A stretch of DNA of 64,000 nucleotides from NCBI RefSeq assembly GCF_004785795.1, contig NZ_SRRO01000001.1, forward strand, positions 4,030,001-4,094,000, written 5' to 3'. A model generated the notes under the pieces. That model worked only from the letters and a program-made list of their open reading frames with translations, searched no databases and was not told where the DNA came from. Made by a program: the position numbers and the translations under genes. The DNA comes from Nocardioides eburneiflavus (GTDB lineage: Bacteria; Actinomycetota; Actinomycetes; Propionibacteriales; Nocardioidaceae). Below, piece by piece: positions 18,660 through 26,278 of this stretch; positions within the stretch are counted from its first letter, which is position 1; every line of letters starts with the position of its first letter.

Positions 18660-19085
18660 ATGACCCGCAACACCTGGCCACGCGACCGATATACAGGCCC
18701 TGGCGGGGGCCTCCACACCGGGCCGGGCGGCGGCTTGTACACCGGAACCAGCGGTGGAGCGTCCACCTACACGGGCGGTGGCCTCTCGACGTACACGGGT
18801 GGCGGCTTGTCCACCTACACGGGCGGTGGCCTCTCGACGTACACGGGTGGAGGTCTGTCCACCTACACGGGCGGTGGCCTCTCGACGTACACGGGTGGAG
18901 GTCTGTCCACCTACACGGGCGGTGGCCTCTCGACGTATGCCGGTGGCGGCCTCTATACCGGCGCCTGCACCACCCCGTACCGCAGCAACATTCCGCCCAT
19001 CCACATCTTCATCCCGAAGCTACGCGAACTCGGGTACGACTGGGCGGCTGACATCTTGGCCGAGGCCCACGAACTCGAGCTCTGA
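18660..19085 (+). CDS. GGGLSTYT octapeptide-repeat protein upstream of an OLD-type ATPase
   Basis: A 141-aa protein with three parts. The N-terminus (residues 1-35) has imperfect TGPGGGL(H/Y)TG repeats. The middle (about 35-98) is eight near-identical STYTGGGL octapeptides, the last reading STYA. The C-terminal about 35 residues (YRSNIPPIHIFIPKLRELG, then YDWAADILAEAHELEL) look like one or two amphipathic helices. There is no signal peptide or membrane segment. GGGGG stands about 9 nt before the ATG. The stop is 27 bp before the OLD-family gene, so both are probably one transcript. Glycine/tyrosine/threonine-rich repeats may form a beta-structured or disordered scaffold. I know similar GGGLST-repeat proteins only as uncharacterised; function unknown. 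Confidence 0.85.
   Translation: MTRNTWPRDRYTGPGGGLHTGPGGGLYTGTSGGASTYTGGGLSTYTGGGLSTYTGGGLSTYTGGGLSTYTGGGLSTYTGGGLSTYTGGGLSTYAGGGLYTGACTTPYRSNIPPIHIFIPKLRELGYDWAADILAEAHELEL
18762..18953 (+). repeat. Four tandem 48-bp repeats inside the repeat-protein gene
   Basis: Four head-to-tail 48-bp units start at 18762, 18810, 18858 and 18906. Units 2 and 3 are identical; units 1 and 4 differ only in their last third (GGCGGCTTG, and TATGCCGGTGGCGGCCTC, respectively). Each unit is two 24-bp half-units that encode the same octapeptide with different synonymous codons (ACGGGCGGTGGCCTC versus ACGGGTGGAGGTCTG). The 48-bp rather than 24-bp identity points to recent expansion by slippage or recombination. 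Confidence 0.95.
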
Positions 19086-19112
19086 TACCAGGACTAAGGG
19101 GACGCGACGAGC

Positions 19113-21041
19113 ATGCGCTGCATCCGCATCGATTTCGAGGGCTACAAGCGACTGGCCGACACCGGCTGCAACGTCGACGGGGACATCCTCGCGTTCGTTG
19201 GCCTCAACGAGGCCGGGAAATCGAGCCTTCTCGAGGGGCTGGTATGGCTGACCGCTGACGCCAACAACCCCCTGCCCGTCGGGCGAATGAACCGCAGTCA
19301 TCCCGTCGGTGATGACGAGCGCATGGTCTGGGCCAAGTACAGACTCGAGCCCGAGGACCAAGCGCAGATTGCCGACCTCGACTTCGAGAAGTTGCCCACA
19401 CACTTCATCCTCGAACGACGTCAAGACGGTACCCCTGCCTACGGCTTCACCCCGTGGCCCAAGCGCAACCCCAAGCCCTTCAACGTCGCCCGAACCAGAC
19501 TCGCGGCCACCCGCAAGAGGTTGCACGACGAGTTCACCTCTGATGTGGATCCCGAGGACGAGGAGATCGTCTACGACCATTGGGCCGACCTCGTCGACAG
19601 GGCACTCGGTGCGCCAGACGACGAGTGGACCAACACCACCGCCCGGGCGATCGCACACCTCGCAGACTGGCTCGACCAGCCGCCCACCACGGGGCGTAGC
19701 ACCAAACCCCGCGACGCCAAGGCCGCCGAGCTCTTGCGGACCGCGGCGGAGATCGCGGCCGAGGAGCATCCGCGCGACACTGGACGAACTAGGCTGCGCA
19801 AGCGCGTCCCGAAGTTCGTCCTCTTCAAGGAAGCTGACAGGGAACTCTCCACGGTCCATCCGATCAACGACGAAGCAGCACGTAACAGTCTTCAACCCGC
19901 TCTCGCGAACCTTCTTCGGGTCGCGAACCTCGACGTCAATCGTCTGTGGGACTACGTCAGCATCGGCGACGGCAGCAACCAGGAAAGTTATGTCGAGGAA
20001 GCCAACGAGAACCTCGAAGAGTTCTATAGCCAAGCCTGGAATCAAGCGAAGGTGGCTGTTCGTCTCAAGGTCGATGGACAACGCCTCGAAGTGCGTCTCA
20101 AAGAACTGGGGCACAAGGGATCGGTCACCGACATCGAGGAACGCAGCGACGGACTGCGCACCTTCATCGCCTTGTCGGCGTTCCTCGCTGCCCAGCACCT
20201 CTCGGTACCGCCGATCCTGCTGATCGACGAAGCCGAGACGCACTTGCATTACGACGCGCAGGCCGATCTCGTGGGCGTGCTTCTCAAGAACATCAACGCC
20301 ACCCAGGTCTTCTACACGACTCATTCGCCCGGATGCCTACCAAGTGATCTCGGTACCAGCATCCGGCTCCTTTCGAAGAACCGAAGTCAGAACGACGCCA
20401 GCACCCTCAAGGCCGACTTCTGGACCAACGAGGAACCTGGATTCGCGCCGCTGCTCTACGCCATGGGTGCCTCCGCTGCGGCGTTCTCCGTCTGTCGTCG
20501 TGCCGTGCTGTCCGAGGGCCCCGCCGACATGGTGCTTCTGCCCACCCTCATCCGGATGGCCACGGACAAGAAGGATCTCGATTACCAAATCGCTCCCGGC
20601 CTCTCCAACGCCCACGCGTACGGCATGCACATGGAGGAGATCGCAGCCAAGGTCGTGTACCTCACCGACGGCGACGACGGCGGCATCAAGCACCGCAAGG
20701 CACTGATTGCCGCGGGCGTCCGCGCCGAACGCGTGTTCAAACTACCGACGGGCCTTGCGACCGAGGATCTGATTCACCGCCAGCAGTACGTCGATGTCGT
20801 CAACGCCATGCTGGCGTCCACCAAGAAGGTCACCGTAAACGACCTCGACGACGGTCAACCGATCGCGAAGTCCCTCCAAGATTGGGGCCGGCGCGAAGCC
20901 GTCAGGGTTCCCGGCCACGTCGCGGTTGCCTACGCGATCTTGAGAGAAGGGGACGACATCAAGCTCACCGCGAAAGCCAAGCGAGCCCTCGTCAAACTCG
21001 ACGCCGACATCAACGCCGCCTTCGTCGCGCGACCGCGCTAG
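19113..21041 (+). CDS. OLD-family ATPase with C-terminal Toprim domain (candidate defence nuclease)
   Basis: A 642-aa protein of the overcoming-lysogenisation-defect (OLD) class, a cytoplasmic ATPase joined to a Toprim nuclease-like domain. Walker A is GLNEAGKSS (30-38). After a long insertion come the signature-like RSDGLRTFIALS (344-355), Walker B ILLIDEAETHLH (368-379) and the H-loop YTTHSP (401-406). The Toprim part has E468 in LSEGPADM and acidic residues D519, D521 and D522 in YLTDGDDGG. Relatives include GajA and retron-associated OLD nucleases, which act in anti-phage defence. No GajB-type helicase or reverse transcriptase is next to it; its partner is instead the repeat protein. AAGGGGA precedes the ATG. 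Confidence 0.88.
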   Translation: MRCIRIDFEGYKRLADTGCNVDGDILAFVGLNEAGKSSLLEGLVWLTADANNPLPVGRMNRSHPVGDDERMVWAKYRLEPEDQAQIADLDFEKLPTHFILERRQDGTPAYGFTPWPKRNPKPFNVARTRLAATRKRLHDEFTSDVDPEDEEIVYDHWADLVDRALGAPDDEWTNTTARAIAHLADWLDQPPTTGRSTKPRDAKAAELLRTAAEIAAEEHPRDTGRTRLRKRVPKFVLFKEADRELSTVHPINDEAARNSLQPALANLLRVANLDVNRLWDYVSIGDGSNQESYVEEANENLEEFYSQAWNQAKVAVRLKVDGQRLEVRLKELGHKGSVTDIEERSDGLRTFIALSAFLAAQHLSVPPILLIDEAETHLHYDAQADLVGVLLKNINATQVFYTTHSPGCLPSDLGTSIRLLSKNRSQNDASTLKADFWTNEEPGFAPLLYAMGASAAAFSVCRRAVLSEGPADMVLLPTLIRMATDKKDLDYQIAPGLSNAHAYGMHMEEIAAKVVYLTDGDDGGIKHRKALIAAGVRAERVFKLPTGLATEDLIHRQQYVDVVNAMLASTKKVTVNDLDDGQPIAKSLQDWGRREAVRVPGHVAVAYAILREGDDIKLTAKAKRALVKLDADINAAFVARPR

Positions 21042-21112
21042 CCCCCACCCACGCAAATGGGAGCGTCCGCCGAACACTTAGACCAGAGTCCGGCCAGACC
21101 CGGTCCGTCATG

Positions 21113-21148
21113 GGAATGTCCTAGTGGTCGCGATGAGTAGGACATTCC
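21113..21148. terminator. Perfect 11-bp inverted repeat between convergent genes
   Basis: GGAATGTCCTA (21113-21123) and TAGGACATTCC (21138-21148) are exact reverse complements separated by 14 nt. The element lies between the ends of the OLD gene (+) and the DUF4365-like gene (-), where a bidirectional terminator would be expected. It has no T-run, and its low GC content stands out from the surroundings, so a protein-binding or recombination site is an alternative. Confidence 0.5.
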
Positions 21149-21211
21149 ACCGCGTGAATCTGGACCGCGAGCTGTTGCTTCCCTTGGAGCACTCGCCGTA
21201 CCGGCACGGTC

Positions 21212-22849
21212 TCAGTCCTCGTCAAGGAGTTGAAGGCCGAAGACTTGATCGAGGGCGTCCGGCGCTGACTGTTGGTTCCAGCCCGAATCTGTAAGAGCAA
21301 CGCAGAGTTCGCGATCGAAGACGAAGTCCGGGAATCCCGTTGGCTGCTCGAATGGTGCGTCGACGAAGAGCTCGATGTCGTCTACACGATCGACCCGCAC
21401 ACCCACGATCGCTTCCTCGCCGTCTGCGAGTGCGATGCGGCCCGTGCAGGTGAGGTTGGCGACGATGGACGCCCTCGTCGTGCATAGAAGCACGGGCACT
21501 GAGAACCGGCTCGGGGTTGTCGGCTCGCCCGGGAAGCCATCAAGCATGAACCCGACTCGCACAGCCGAGCTCTCAGCGTCTTCCAAGACGGTTGCAAGCC
21601 ACCACAATGTTCGCATGGTCTCGTCGTCCGCGAGGTCCGGTAGGGCGGCGATCACCGGCGATCCCTCGGGTAACCGAGGTAGTACGGTCGACAACCACTC
21701 GGCGAAGCGGTTCTGGCGAGGCATCCCCTCGAACGCCCAAGCGTCCAGGGCCGGTGCGGCCCAGGATGTCCGACCGAGTTTCGCCTCCGAGGAACACGCG
21801 CGGAGGAAGTCAAGCAGGTCCATGTGCTTCCTTGGGTCCTCGACGCCCTCGGGATCGACGAAGGTCGTCAGCTCATGGACGTACTGCCCATCGCGAAGTA
21901 CACGCTTGGAGATGACGAGCGACCAGCCTGCAGGATGGCGCCATCCGTTGTGGGTCGGCGTAGCCGTGCCTACTAGTTTGACGATCGATCGGGTCTCCTC
22001 AGATTCGGCGACCCACTCGGCTTCGTACTCAGCGGCGAAACCCTGGACGATCAGATCTTTCGGAAGGCCGTCTAGCTCGGCCAGGAATGTGGGTTCCACC
22101 TCCAAGGCTGCCATGCGTTCGGCCAGCCGGTGTGGAGCGCCAAACGCGGCTAAGAAACGCGCGTCTTGGTGCGCGGTGGTCGTTCCTGGCGACTTGAGGA
22201 CAGAGAACAGATTCTCAGCGCTGACGAGTGTGAACGATCCCTCGCGCGACTGGGCCACATCCACCCGCACGCCCGGTAGCGTCTTTTCGATCCCCGCCAT
22301 GATCGCGGCAATGCGCGACTGCTGGACAAATCCGGGCGCCAAGGCGGGTGCGAGCAGTTCTTGAATATCTGCTAGATCGCAGAAGTCCGCGGGCGTAAAC
22401 GAAATCGTCTGCTTCTCGGACTGCAGGAAGGTACCGAGTTCCTTGCGGAAATCCAGGTCAAGGACGCGGACGTGCACCTTGTCGACCTCGCCTTGGTCCA
22501 GATGCACTAGCGCAACCATCGTCACGAAGTCGGCTTGGAGAAGATGGTGCGCGTCCGCACGATTCAACTTGATTCGCCCCGACTTTTGGACCGTTGCGCG
22601 TACGCACACGCCGACAACGGATCCGACGAGACCGCTCGCCGAGGTCGCGTTTGGCTGGCTGTCGACTTGGCAGATGAAGTCGATCCCGTAATCATTGGCG
22701 ATCTTGGTCGCTAAGAGTCCATAGTCGGATGCGGCCGCGTCGAACTTCTTCTCGCCCCGGTCCCCAGTTCGATTGTTCGGTGCCCTGAGCTTGCGCTCGT
22801 GCTGCTTGCGAACCGCCCTGGTCTTCTTGTTCGGCTTGCTGCCTGACAC
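21212..22849 (-). CDS. DUF4365-like N-terminal domain protein (possible PD-(D/E)XK-type nuclease)
   Basis: A 545-aa protein. After a basic tail, residues about 28-120 resemble DUF4365: TGDRGEKKFDAAASDYG (E33), DYGIDFICQVD (D57) and VVGVCVRATVQKSGRIKL, followed by HLLQADFVTMVALVHLD. In the canonical family the third motif contains Q-x-K; here it reads VRATVQK, so the catalytic lysine may be shifted or lost. The remaining 400 residues are unrecognised and acidic, with no membrane helices. It converges with the OLD gene. DUF4365 domains occur in defence and restriction islands. Enzymatic activity is unproven. Confidence 0.65.
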   Translation of the reverse strand: MSGSKPNKKTRAVRKQHERKLRAPNNRTGDRGEKKFDAAASDYGLLATKIANDYGIDFICQVDSQPNATSASGLVGSVVGVCVRATVQKSGRIKLNRADAHHLLQADFVTMVALVHLDQGEVDKVHVRVLDLDFRKELGTFLQSEKQTISFTPADFCDLADIQELLAPALAPGFVQQSRIAAIMAGIEKTLPGVRVDVAQSREGSFTLVSAENLFSVLKSPGTTTAHQDARFLAAFGAPHRLAERMAALEVEPTFLAELDGLPKDLIVQGFAAEYEAEWVAESEETRSIVKLVGTATPTHNGWRHPAGWSLVISKRVLRDGQYVHELTTFVDPEGVEDPRKHMDLLDFLRACSSEAKLGRTSWAAPALDAWAFEGMPRQNRFAEWLSTVLPRLPEGSPVIAALPDLADDETMRTLWWLATVLEDAESSAVRVGFMLDGFPGEPTTPSRFSVPVLLCTTRASIVANLTCTGRIALADGEEAIVGVRVDRVDDIELFVDAPFEQPTGFPDFVFDRELCVALTDSGWNQQSAPDALDQVFGLQLLDED

Positions 22850-23139
22850 GGCCGGTCCTACCGCGCGCCCCGGGTGAGCACGGTCGGGGAACAGTCGGCG
22901 CTGACGGAGCCGTGGGTCGTACCCGCCGTACCGGAGTTCCTGAACTTCCGCGCATTCCTGTCAACCATGAAGACAAGGTATGCGTCCGCGGGCCTCTCAG
23001 CCCTCAGGTGGACGAATACGCCCCGATGTGCCCGACAGCGGCCCGCGTCACTGCGCCGCTAGCGCTGTCGGGTCGCGCAGTCAGGGTGGGTCGGCTGACG
23101 TTTTCGGTCCGCAGATGAGCTCGGCCATGCCACGATTTG
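22850..23139. other. Divergent intergenic region with a possible decayed reading frame
   Basis: These 290 bases separate the divergent DUF4365-like and HNH genes and must contain both promoters. A GTG-started plus-strand frame at 22874-23062 begins with a plausible peptide (VVPAVPEFLNFRAFLSTMK) but turns Arg-rich and ends after 62 codons. It may be the 5' remnant of a lost gene. I see no clear -10/-35 boxes. Confidence 0.3.
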
Positions 23140-23805
23140 ATGGTGGCAACTGAACTCGAGGACCAGGATGCTGCTCGGGCGTGCGCTTGGTGCGGCGGCA
23201 GCATGGAAGGCAAGAAGTCCAGCGCTCTTGCCTGCTCCGTCGCTTGCAACAACGCACGCCTCAACGCCCGCCGGGTGGCGGCGAAGTGGGACGGTGTCGA
23301 CGCCGAACGACCCTGCGAGAACTGCGGCGTGGCGATGGTCGGCAAGCGCCCACATGCGAAGTACTGCTCACGCAAGTGCAAGACGGCAGCATCCGACGTG
23401 CGACGCCGAGAGTCTGGTGCGGCTCGAGAGCGAGACCGAGCCCGCTACGCGAGCGAGGCTGAAACCCGGCGCGCGTACGCCAGGCAGTATCTGCAGGACA
23501 ATCCAGAGCGCATGCGAGCTATCCGTCTCAAGCGGAAGGCTCGGATCCGCGCCGCAAGCTTCGAGTTCTCCGAACGAGACTGGAGACGTCTTCTCGATCG
23601 CTACCGGCGCGCATGCGCCTACTGCGGCGATCACACACGGGACCTGCAGCGTGAGCACGTGATCCCGCTGGTTCGGGGTGGCACTCACGGCGTTGGCAAC
23701 ATCATCCCAGCTTGCCCGCCATGCAATTACGCAAAGAAGGACAAGCTCGTAGTCGAGTGGCGTCGTCCTTCATTCTCGCGTGCCCGCATGGGATGGCTGC
23801 CTTGA
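23140..23805 (+). CDS. HNH endonuclease with two zinc-ribbon modules
   Basis: A 221-aa protein with two N-terminal cysteine knuckles (CAWCGG...CSVAC and CENCG...CSRKC), a basic helical middle (residues about 85-150) and a C-terminal HNH nuclease domain. The HNH domain reads CAYCGDHTRDLQREHVIPL, then GGTHGVGNIIPACPPCNYAK, and pairs structural cysteines with the catalytic His. The frame opens with TTG at 23137, then ATG at 23140; no strong SD helps choose. Such proteins are common in phages and genomic islands as homing-type or restriction nucleases. DNA cutting is predicted; the target is unknown. Confidence 0.85.
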   Translation: MVATELEDQDAARACAWCGGSMEGKKSSALACSVACNNARLNARRVAAKWDGVDAERPCENCGVAMVGKRPHAKYCSRKCKTAASDVRRRESGAARERDRARYASEAETRRAYARQYLQDNPERMRAIRLKRKARIRAASFEFSERDWRRLLDRYRRACAYCGDHTRDLQREHVIPLVRGGTHGVGNIIPACPPCNYAKKDKLVVEWRRPSFSRARMGWLP

Positions 23806-23840
23806 AGCCGGGTGGCTGAACATCCAGACTGCCGGCTTCA
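23803..23840 (+). terminator. Hairpin overlapping the HNH stop codon
   Basis: TGAAGCCGG (23803-23811) is complementary to CCGGCTTCA (23832-23840), a perfect 9-bp stem with a 20-nt loop. The left arm includes the HNH stop codon. No T-run follows, as is common for actinobacterial terminators. Confidence 0.45.
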
Positions 23841-23925
23841 CACGTGACCCATTCCGCCGCTTTCGGGCAATGTCACTCGATGCGCATGCGAGCCACCGCC
23901 CCGCCGGTCGTGATTAGGGTGCTCC

Positions 23926-24171
23926 ATGAGCACCTGGACATTCGAGATCACAGACACGATCAATCGCAGGTTCCGCGTGGCCAGAGGTGCGCACGAAGAA
24001 CTGCACGGGCAGTCCGACAATGGAACGACGGCACCGAGGCCCGTAGCCGGCAGTGCCGCTGAGGCCAGCGACGGTCGCCTTCGCGTCATGATCACCTTCG
24101 ATGATGGGAACACGGCCGAATACGGTCGGAGTTCCACGGCGGGCCAGCTCGCCTTCGTGCGATGGGTATGA
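23926..24171 (+). CDS. Hypothetical protein, 81 aa
   Basis: A small soluble protein starting MSTWTFEITDTINRRF. Its second half, LRVMITFDDGNTAEYGRSST, alternates hydrophobic and polar residues as in a small beta-sheet domain. It has no cysteines, signal peptide or membrane helix. Codon third positions are mostly G/C, supporting real coding. I do not recognise a family. It sits alone between the HNH gene and two other short genes in the island. Confidence 0.5.
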   Translation: MSTWTFEITDTINRRFRVARGAHEELHGQSDNGTTAPRPVAGSAAEASDGRLRVMITFDDGNTAEYGRSSTAGQLAFVRWV

Positions 24172-24422
24172 GCGTGTTCGTGTAAAGGCGCATTGGGCGT
24201 TTCAAGAGCATGGTCTGGCTTCGGCAGAATTCTCGACCCACCGGGGCCTGGCGGGGGAGGTAACCCGCGTCGACCCGAGTCATGCCGTTAGCTCTGCTCG
24301 CCGATCGTCGCGTCTTCCTGGGCCGTGTCCGAGCCTGTGCGCTTGCGTAGAGCGTGGACTGGTTGCCGGTCGTTTAGGGCGAACGTTGTCTACGCGTCGA
24401 GAGTGCGTGGCAGCATGCCGCC

Positions 24423-24629
24423 ATGGGCAGCATCCATGTGAAGCTGAAGGACGGCCAGACGTTCGACTACCGTGACTATCACGACGGCCAGAGGCGTTAC
24501 GAGGTCGTCGAGCGGACCTATAGCTATGACGTCATCTCAGTGCAGGCAAGTAACCACGGGGTGCCGGACTCGCGAATGACGAGGCAACAGTTTCCCATCA
24601 GCGGCGTTGACGATATCCGACGCCTGTGA
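24423..24629 (+). CDS. Hypothetical protein, 68 aa
   Basis: Starts MGSIHVKLKDGQTFDYRDYH and ends PISGVDDIRRL. The alternating pattern (HVKLKDG, YEVVERTYSYDVISVQ) suggests a small all-beta fold, loosely like the neighbouring 81-aa protein. No SD is obvious, because the ATG follows GCATGCCGCC. Family unknown. It overlaps slightly in position with frames of the next small gene but reads in a different phase. Confidence 0.45.
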   Translation: MGSIHVKLKDGQTFDYRDYHDGQRRYEVVERTYSYDVISVQASNHGVPDSRMTRQQFPISGVDDIRRL

Positions 24630-24654
24630 GCAGACGAGACAGGAGCCAGCGGGG

Positions 24655-24795
24655 ATGAAACGCTGGTTGCGGCGTTGGCGGCGATCGGAGCAAGTCGTGA
24701 CGCGTGCTATGACGTCCGCCGAGCGGGTAGTAGAAGCCAACAAGCGATTGTCTGGCAAGCACGTGAAACTGGACCTGACATCTCCAGAGAGTTGA
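24655..24795 (+). CDS. Hypothetical basic protein, 46 aa
   Basis: A short basic peptide starting MKRWLRRWRRSEQVVTRAMT, with a predicted helix (SAERVVEANKRL). AGGAG stands about 12 nt before the ATG. A longer frame starts at 24607 but lacks an SD. It ends 59 bp before the left inverted repeat of the IS256-family element. Coding status is uncertain because of its size. Confidence 0.35.
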   Translation: MKRWLRRWRRSEQVVTRAMTSAERVVEANKRLSGKHVKLDLTSPES

Positions 24796-24853
24796 GTCCA
24801 TGGGCGTGGTGTACGACGGGCCCGACGTGAGCGTGGCGTCCTGACATAGCGAC

Positions 24854-26192
24854 GGCCACCGCGTGATCCTTCAGAAGACCTGCGAAAGCGCGACTGAAGG
24901 AGTCACCACGATGACCGTCGACCCCAACTCTATTGACCTGCCCACGTTCATGACCGAGCACCTGGCGCGTGCCGAGCCCGACCTACTCCGGACCATGTTG
25001 TCCACGTTCGTGCAGGCGTTGATGTCGGCCGAGGCCGACGCGATCTGCGGCGCCGGCTACGGCGAACGCAGCCCGGAGCGGACCAACTCCCGCAACGGCT
25101 ACCGGACCCGGGACTTCGACACCCGCACCGGCACGATGGAGGTTGCGATTCCCAAGCTGCGCGAGGGCTCGTACTTCCCCGACTGGCTCCTCGAGCGCCG
25201 CCGTCGGGCCGAGCGGGCCCTGACCACAGTGGTGGCAACCTGCTACCTCCTCGGGGTGTCGACGCGGCGGATGGAGAAGCTCGTCGAGACCCTCGGCATC
25301 ACCAGGTTGTCGAAGTCGCAAGTCAGCGTGATGGCCAAGGAGCTCGACGCGCACGTGGAGGACTTCCGCACCCGGCCACTCGACGCCGGGCCGTACACGT
25401 TCCTGGCCGCGGACGCGTTGACGATGAAGGTCCGCGAGGGCGGGCGGGTCGTGAACACCCACGTCCTGGTCGCGACCGGCGTCAACGCCGATGGGCACCG
25501 CGAGATCCTCGGCGTGGACATCTGCTCGGCCGAGTCCGAGGCCGGCTGGCTGACCCTGTTCCGCGGCCTGAACGCCCGCGGCCTGAGCGGCGTCAAGCTC
25601 GTCACGTCCGATGCCCACAGTGGCCTGGTGGCCGCGATGACGGCGACCCTGGACGGTGCCGCCTGGCAGCGATGCCGCACCCACTACGCGGCGAACCTGA
25701 TGTCCGCGACACCAAAGTCGTCGTGGGGCTGGGTCAAGGCGATGCTGCACTCGATCTACGACCAGCCCGACACCAAGGCCGTGCACGCCCAGTTCGACCG
25801 CGTCATCGACACCCTGGACGAGAAGCTCCCCGCCGTGGCCGAGCACCTCGAGGAAGCCCGCGCCGACATCCTGGCCTTCACCGCGTTCCCGAAAGAGATC
25901 TGGCGCCAGATCTGGTCCAACAATCCCAACGAGCGCCTCAACCGCGAGATCCGCCGACGCACCGACGTCGTCGGGATCTTCCCCGACCGCAACTCCGCCA
26001 TCCGACTCATCGGAGCCGTCCTGGCCGAGCAGCACGACGACTGGGCCGAGGGCCGCCGCTACCTCGGACTCGACGTCCTGGCACGCTCCCGCATCGCACT
26101 CATCAACACCAACGAGACCACCGACCAGAAGGAGGACCTGACACCCGCCGCACTCACTGCCTAGAGTGCAGCCACCGGATCACGCGGTGGCC
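24854..26192 (+). mobile_element. IS256-family insertion sequence with 16-bp terminal inverted repeats
   Basis: A complete element about 1.34 kb long. The left end GGCCACCGCGTGATCC (24854-24869) is an exact reverse complement of GGATCACGCGGTGGCC (26177-26192). One transposase gene fills the interior. Flanking 8-9 bp (ATAGCGAC left, CCTTCATC right) do not match, so the expected target-site duplication is absent. This suggests an adjacent deletion or recombination between two IS copies. Confidence 0.88.
24911..26164 (+). CDS. IS256-family transposase
   Basis: A 417-aa DDE transposase, full length for the family. Family marks include YGERSPERTNSRNGYRTRDF near residue 50, the catalytic region YTFLAADALTMKVREGGRVV (first D), KLVTSDAHSGLVAAM (second D), the C/H part WQRCRTHYAANLM, and the C-terminal glutamate region NPNERLNREIRRRTDVVGIF. 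The ATG at 24911 (MTVDPNS) is preferred over one at 24863, which overlaps the inverted repeat. The frame is intact, so the element could be active. Confidence 0.95.
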   Translation: MTVDPNSIDLPTFMTEHLARAEPDLLRTMLSTFVQALMSAEADAICGAGYGERSPERTNSRNGYRTRDFDTRTGTMEVAIPKLREGSYFPDWLLERRRRAERALTTVVATCYLLGVSTRRMEKLVETLGITRLSKSQVSVMAKELDAHVEDFRTRPLDAGPYTFLAADALTMKVREGGRVVNTHVLVATGVNADGHREILGVDICSAESEAGWLTLFRGLNARGLSGVKLVTSDAHSGLVAAMTATLDGAAWQRCRTHYAANLMSATPKSSWGWVKAMLHSIYDQPDTKAVHAQFDRVIDTLDEKLPAVAEHLEEARADILAFTAFPKEIWRQIWSNNPNERLNREIRRRTDVVGIFPDRNSAIRLIGAVLAEQHDDWAEGRRYLGLDVLARSRIALINTNETTDQKEDLTPAALTA

Positions 26193-26278
26193 CCTTCATC
26201 CACCACGACCGTGGACTCGACCCTCCAGAGGACCGGGTTCCATCGCTCGGTCGACACGCGGCCGACGGCGGTGCAGCG

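Noticed and set aside
18762..18953. Regular repeats resembling a CRISPR array
   Set aside because: The units are directly adjacent with no unique spacers, lie inside an open frame and encode a repeated octapeptide.
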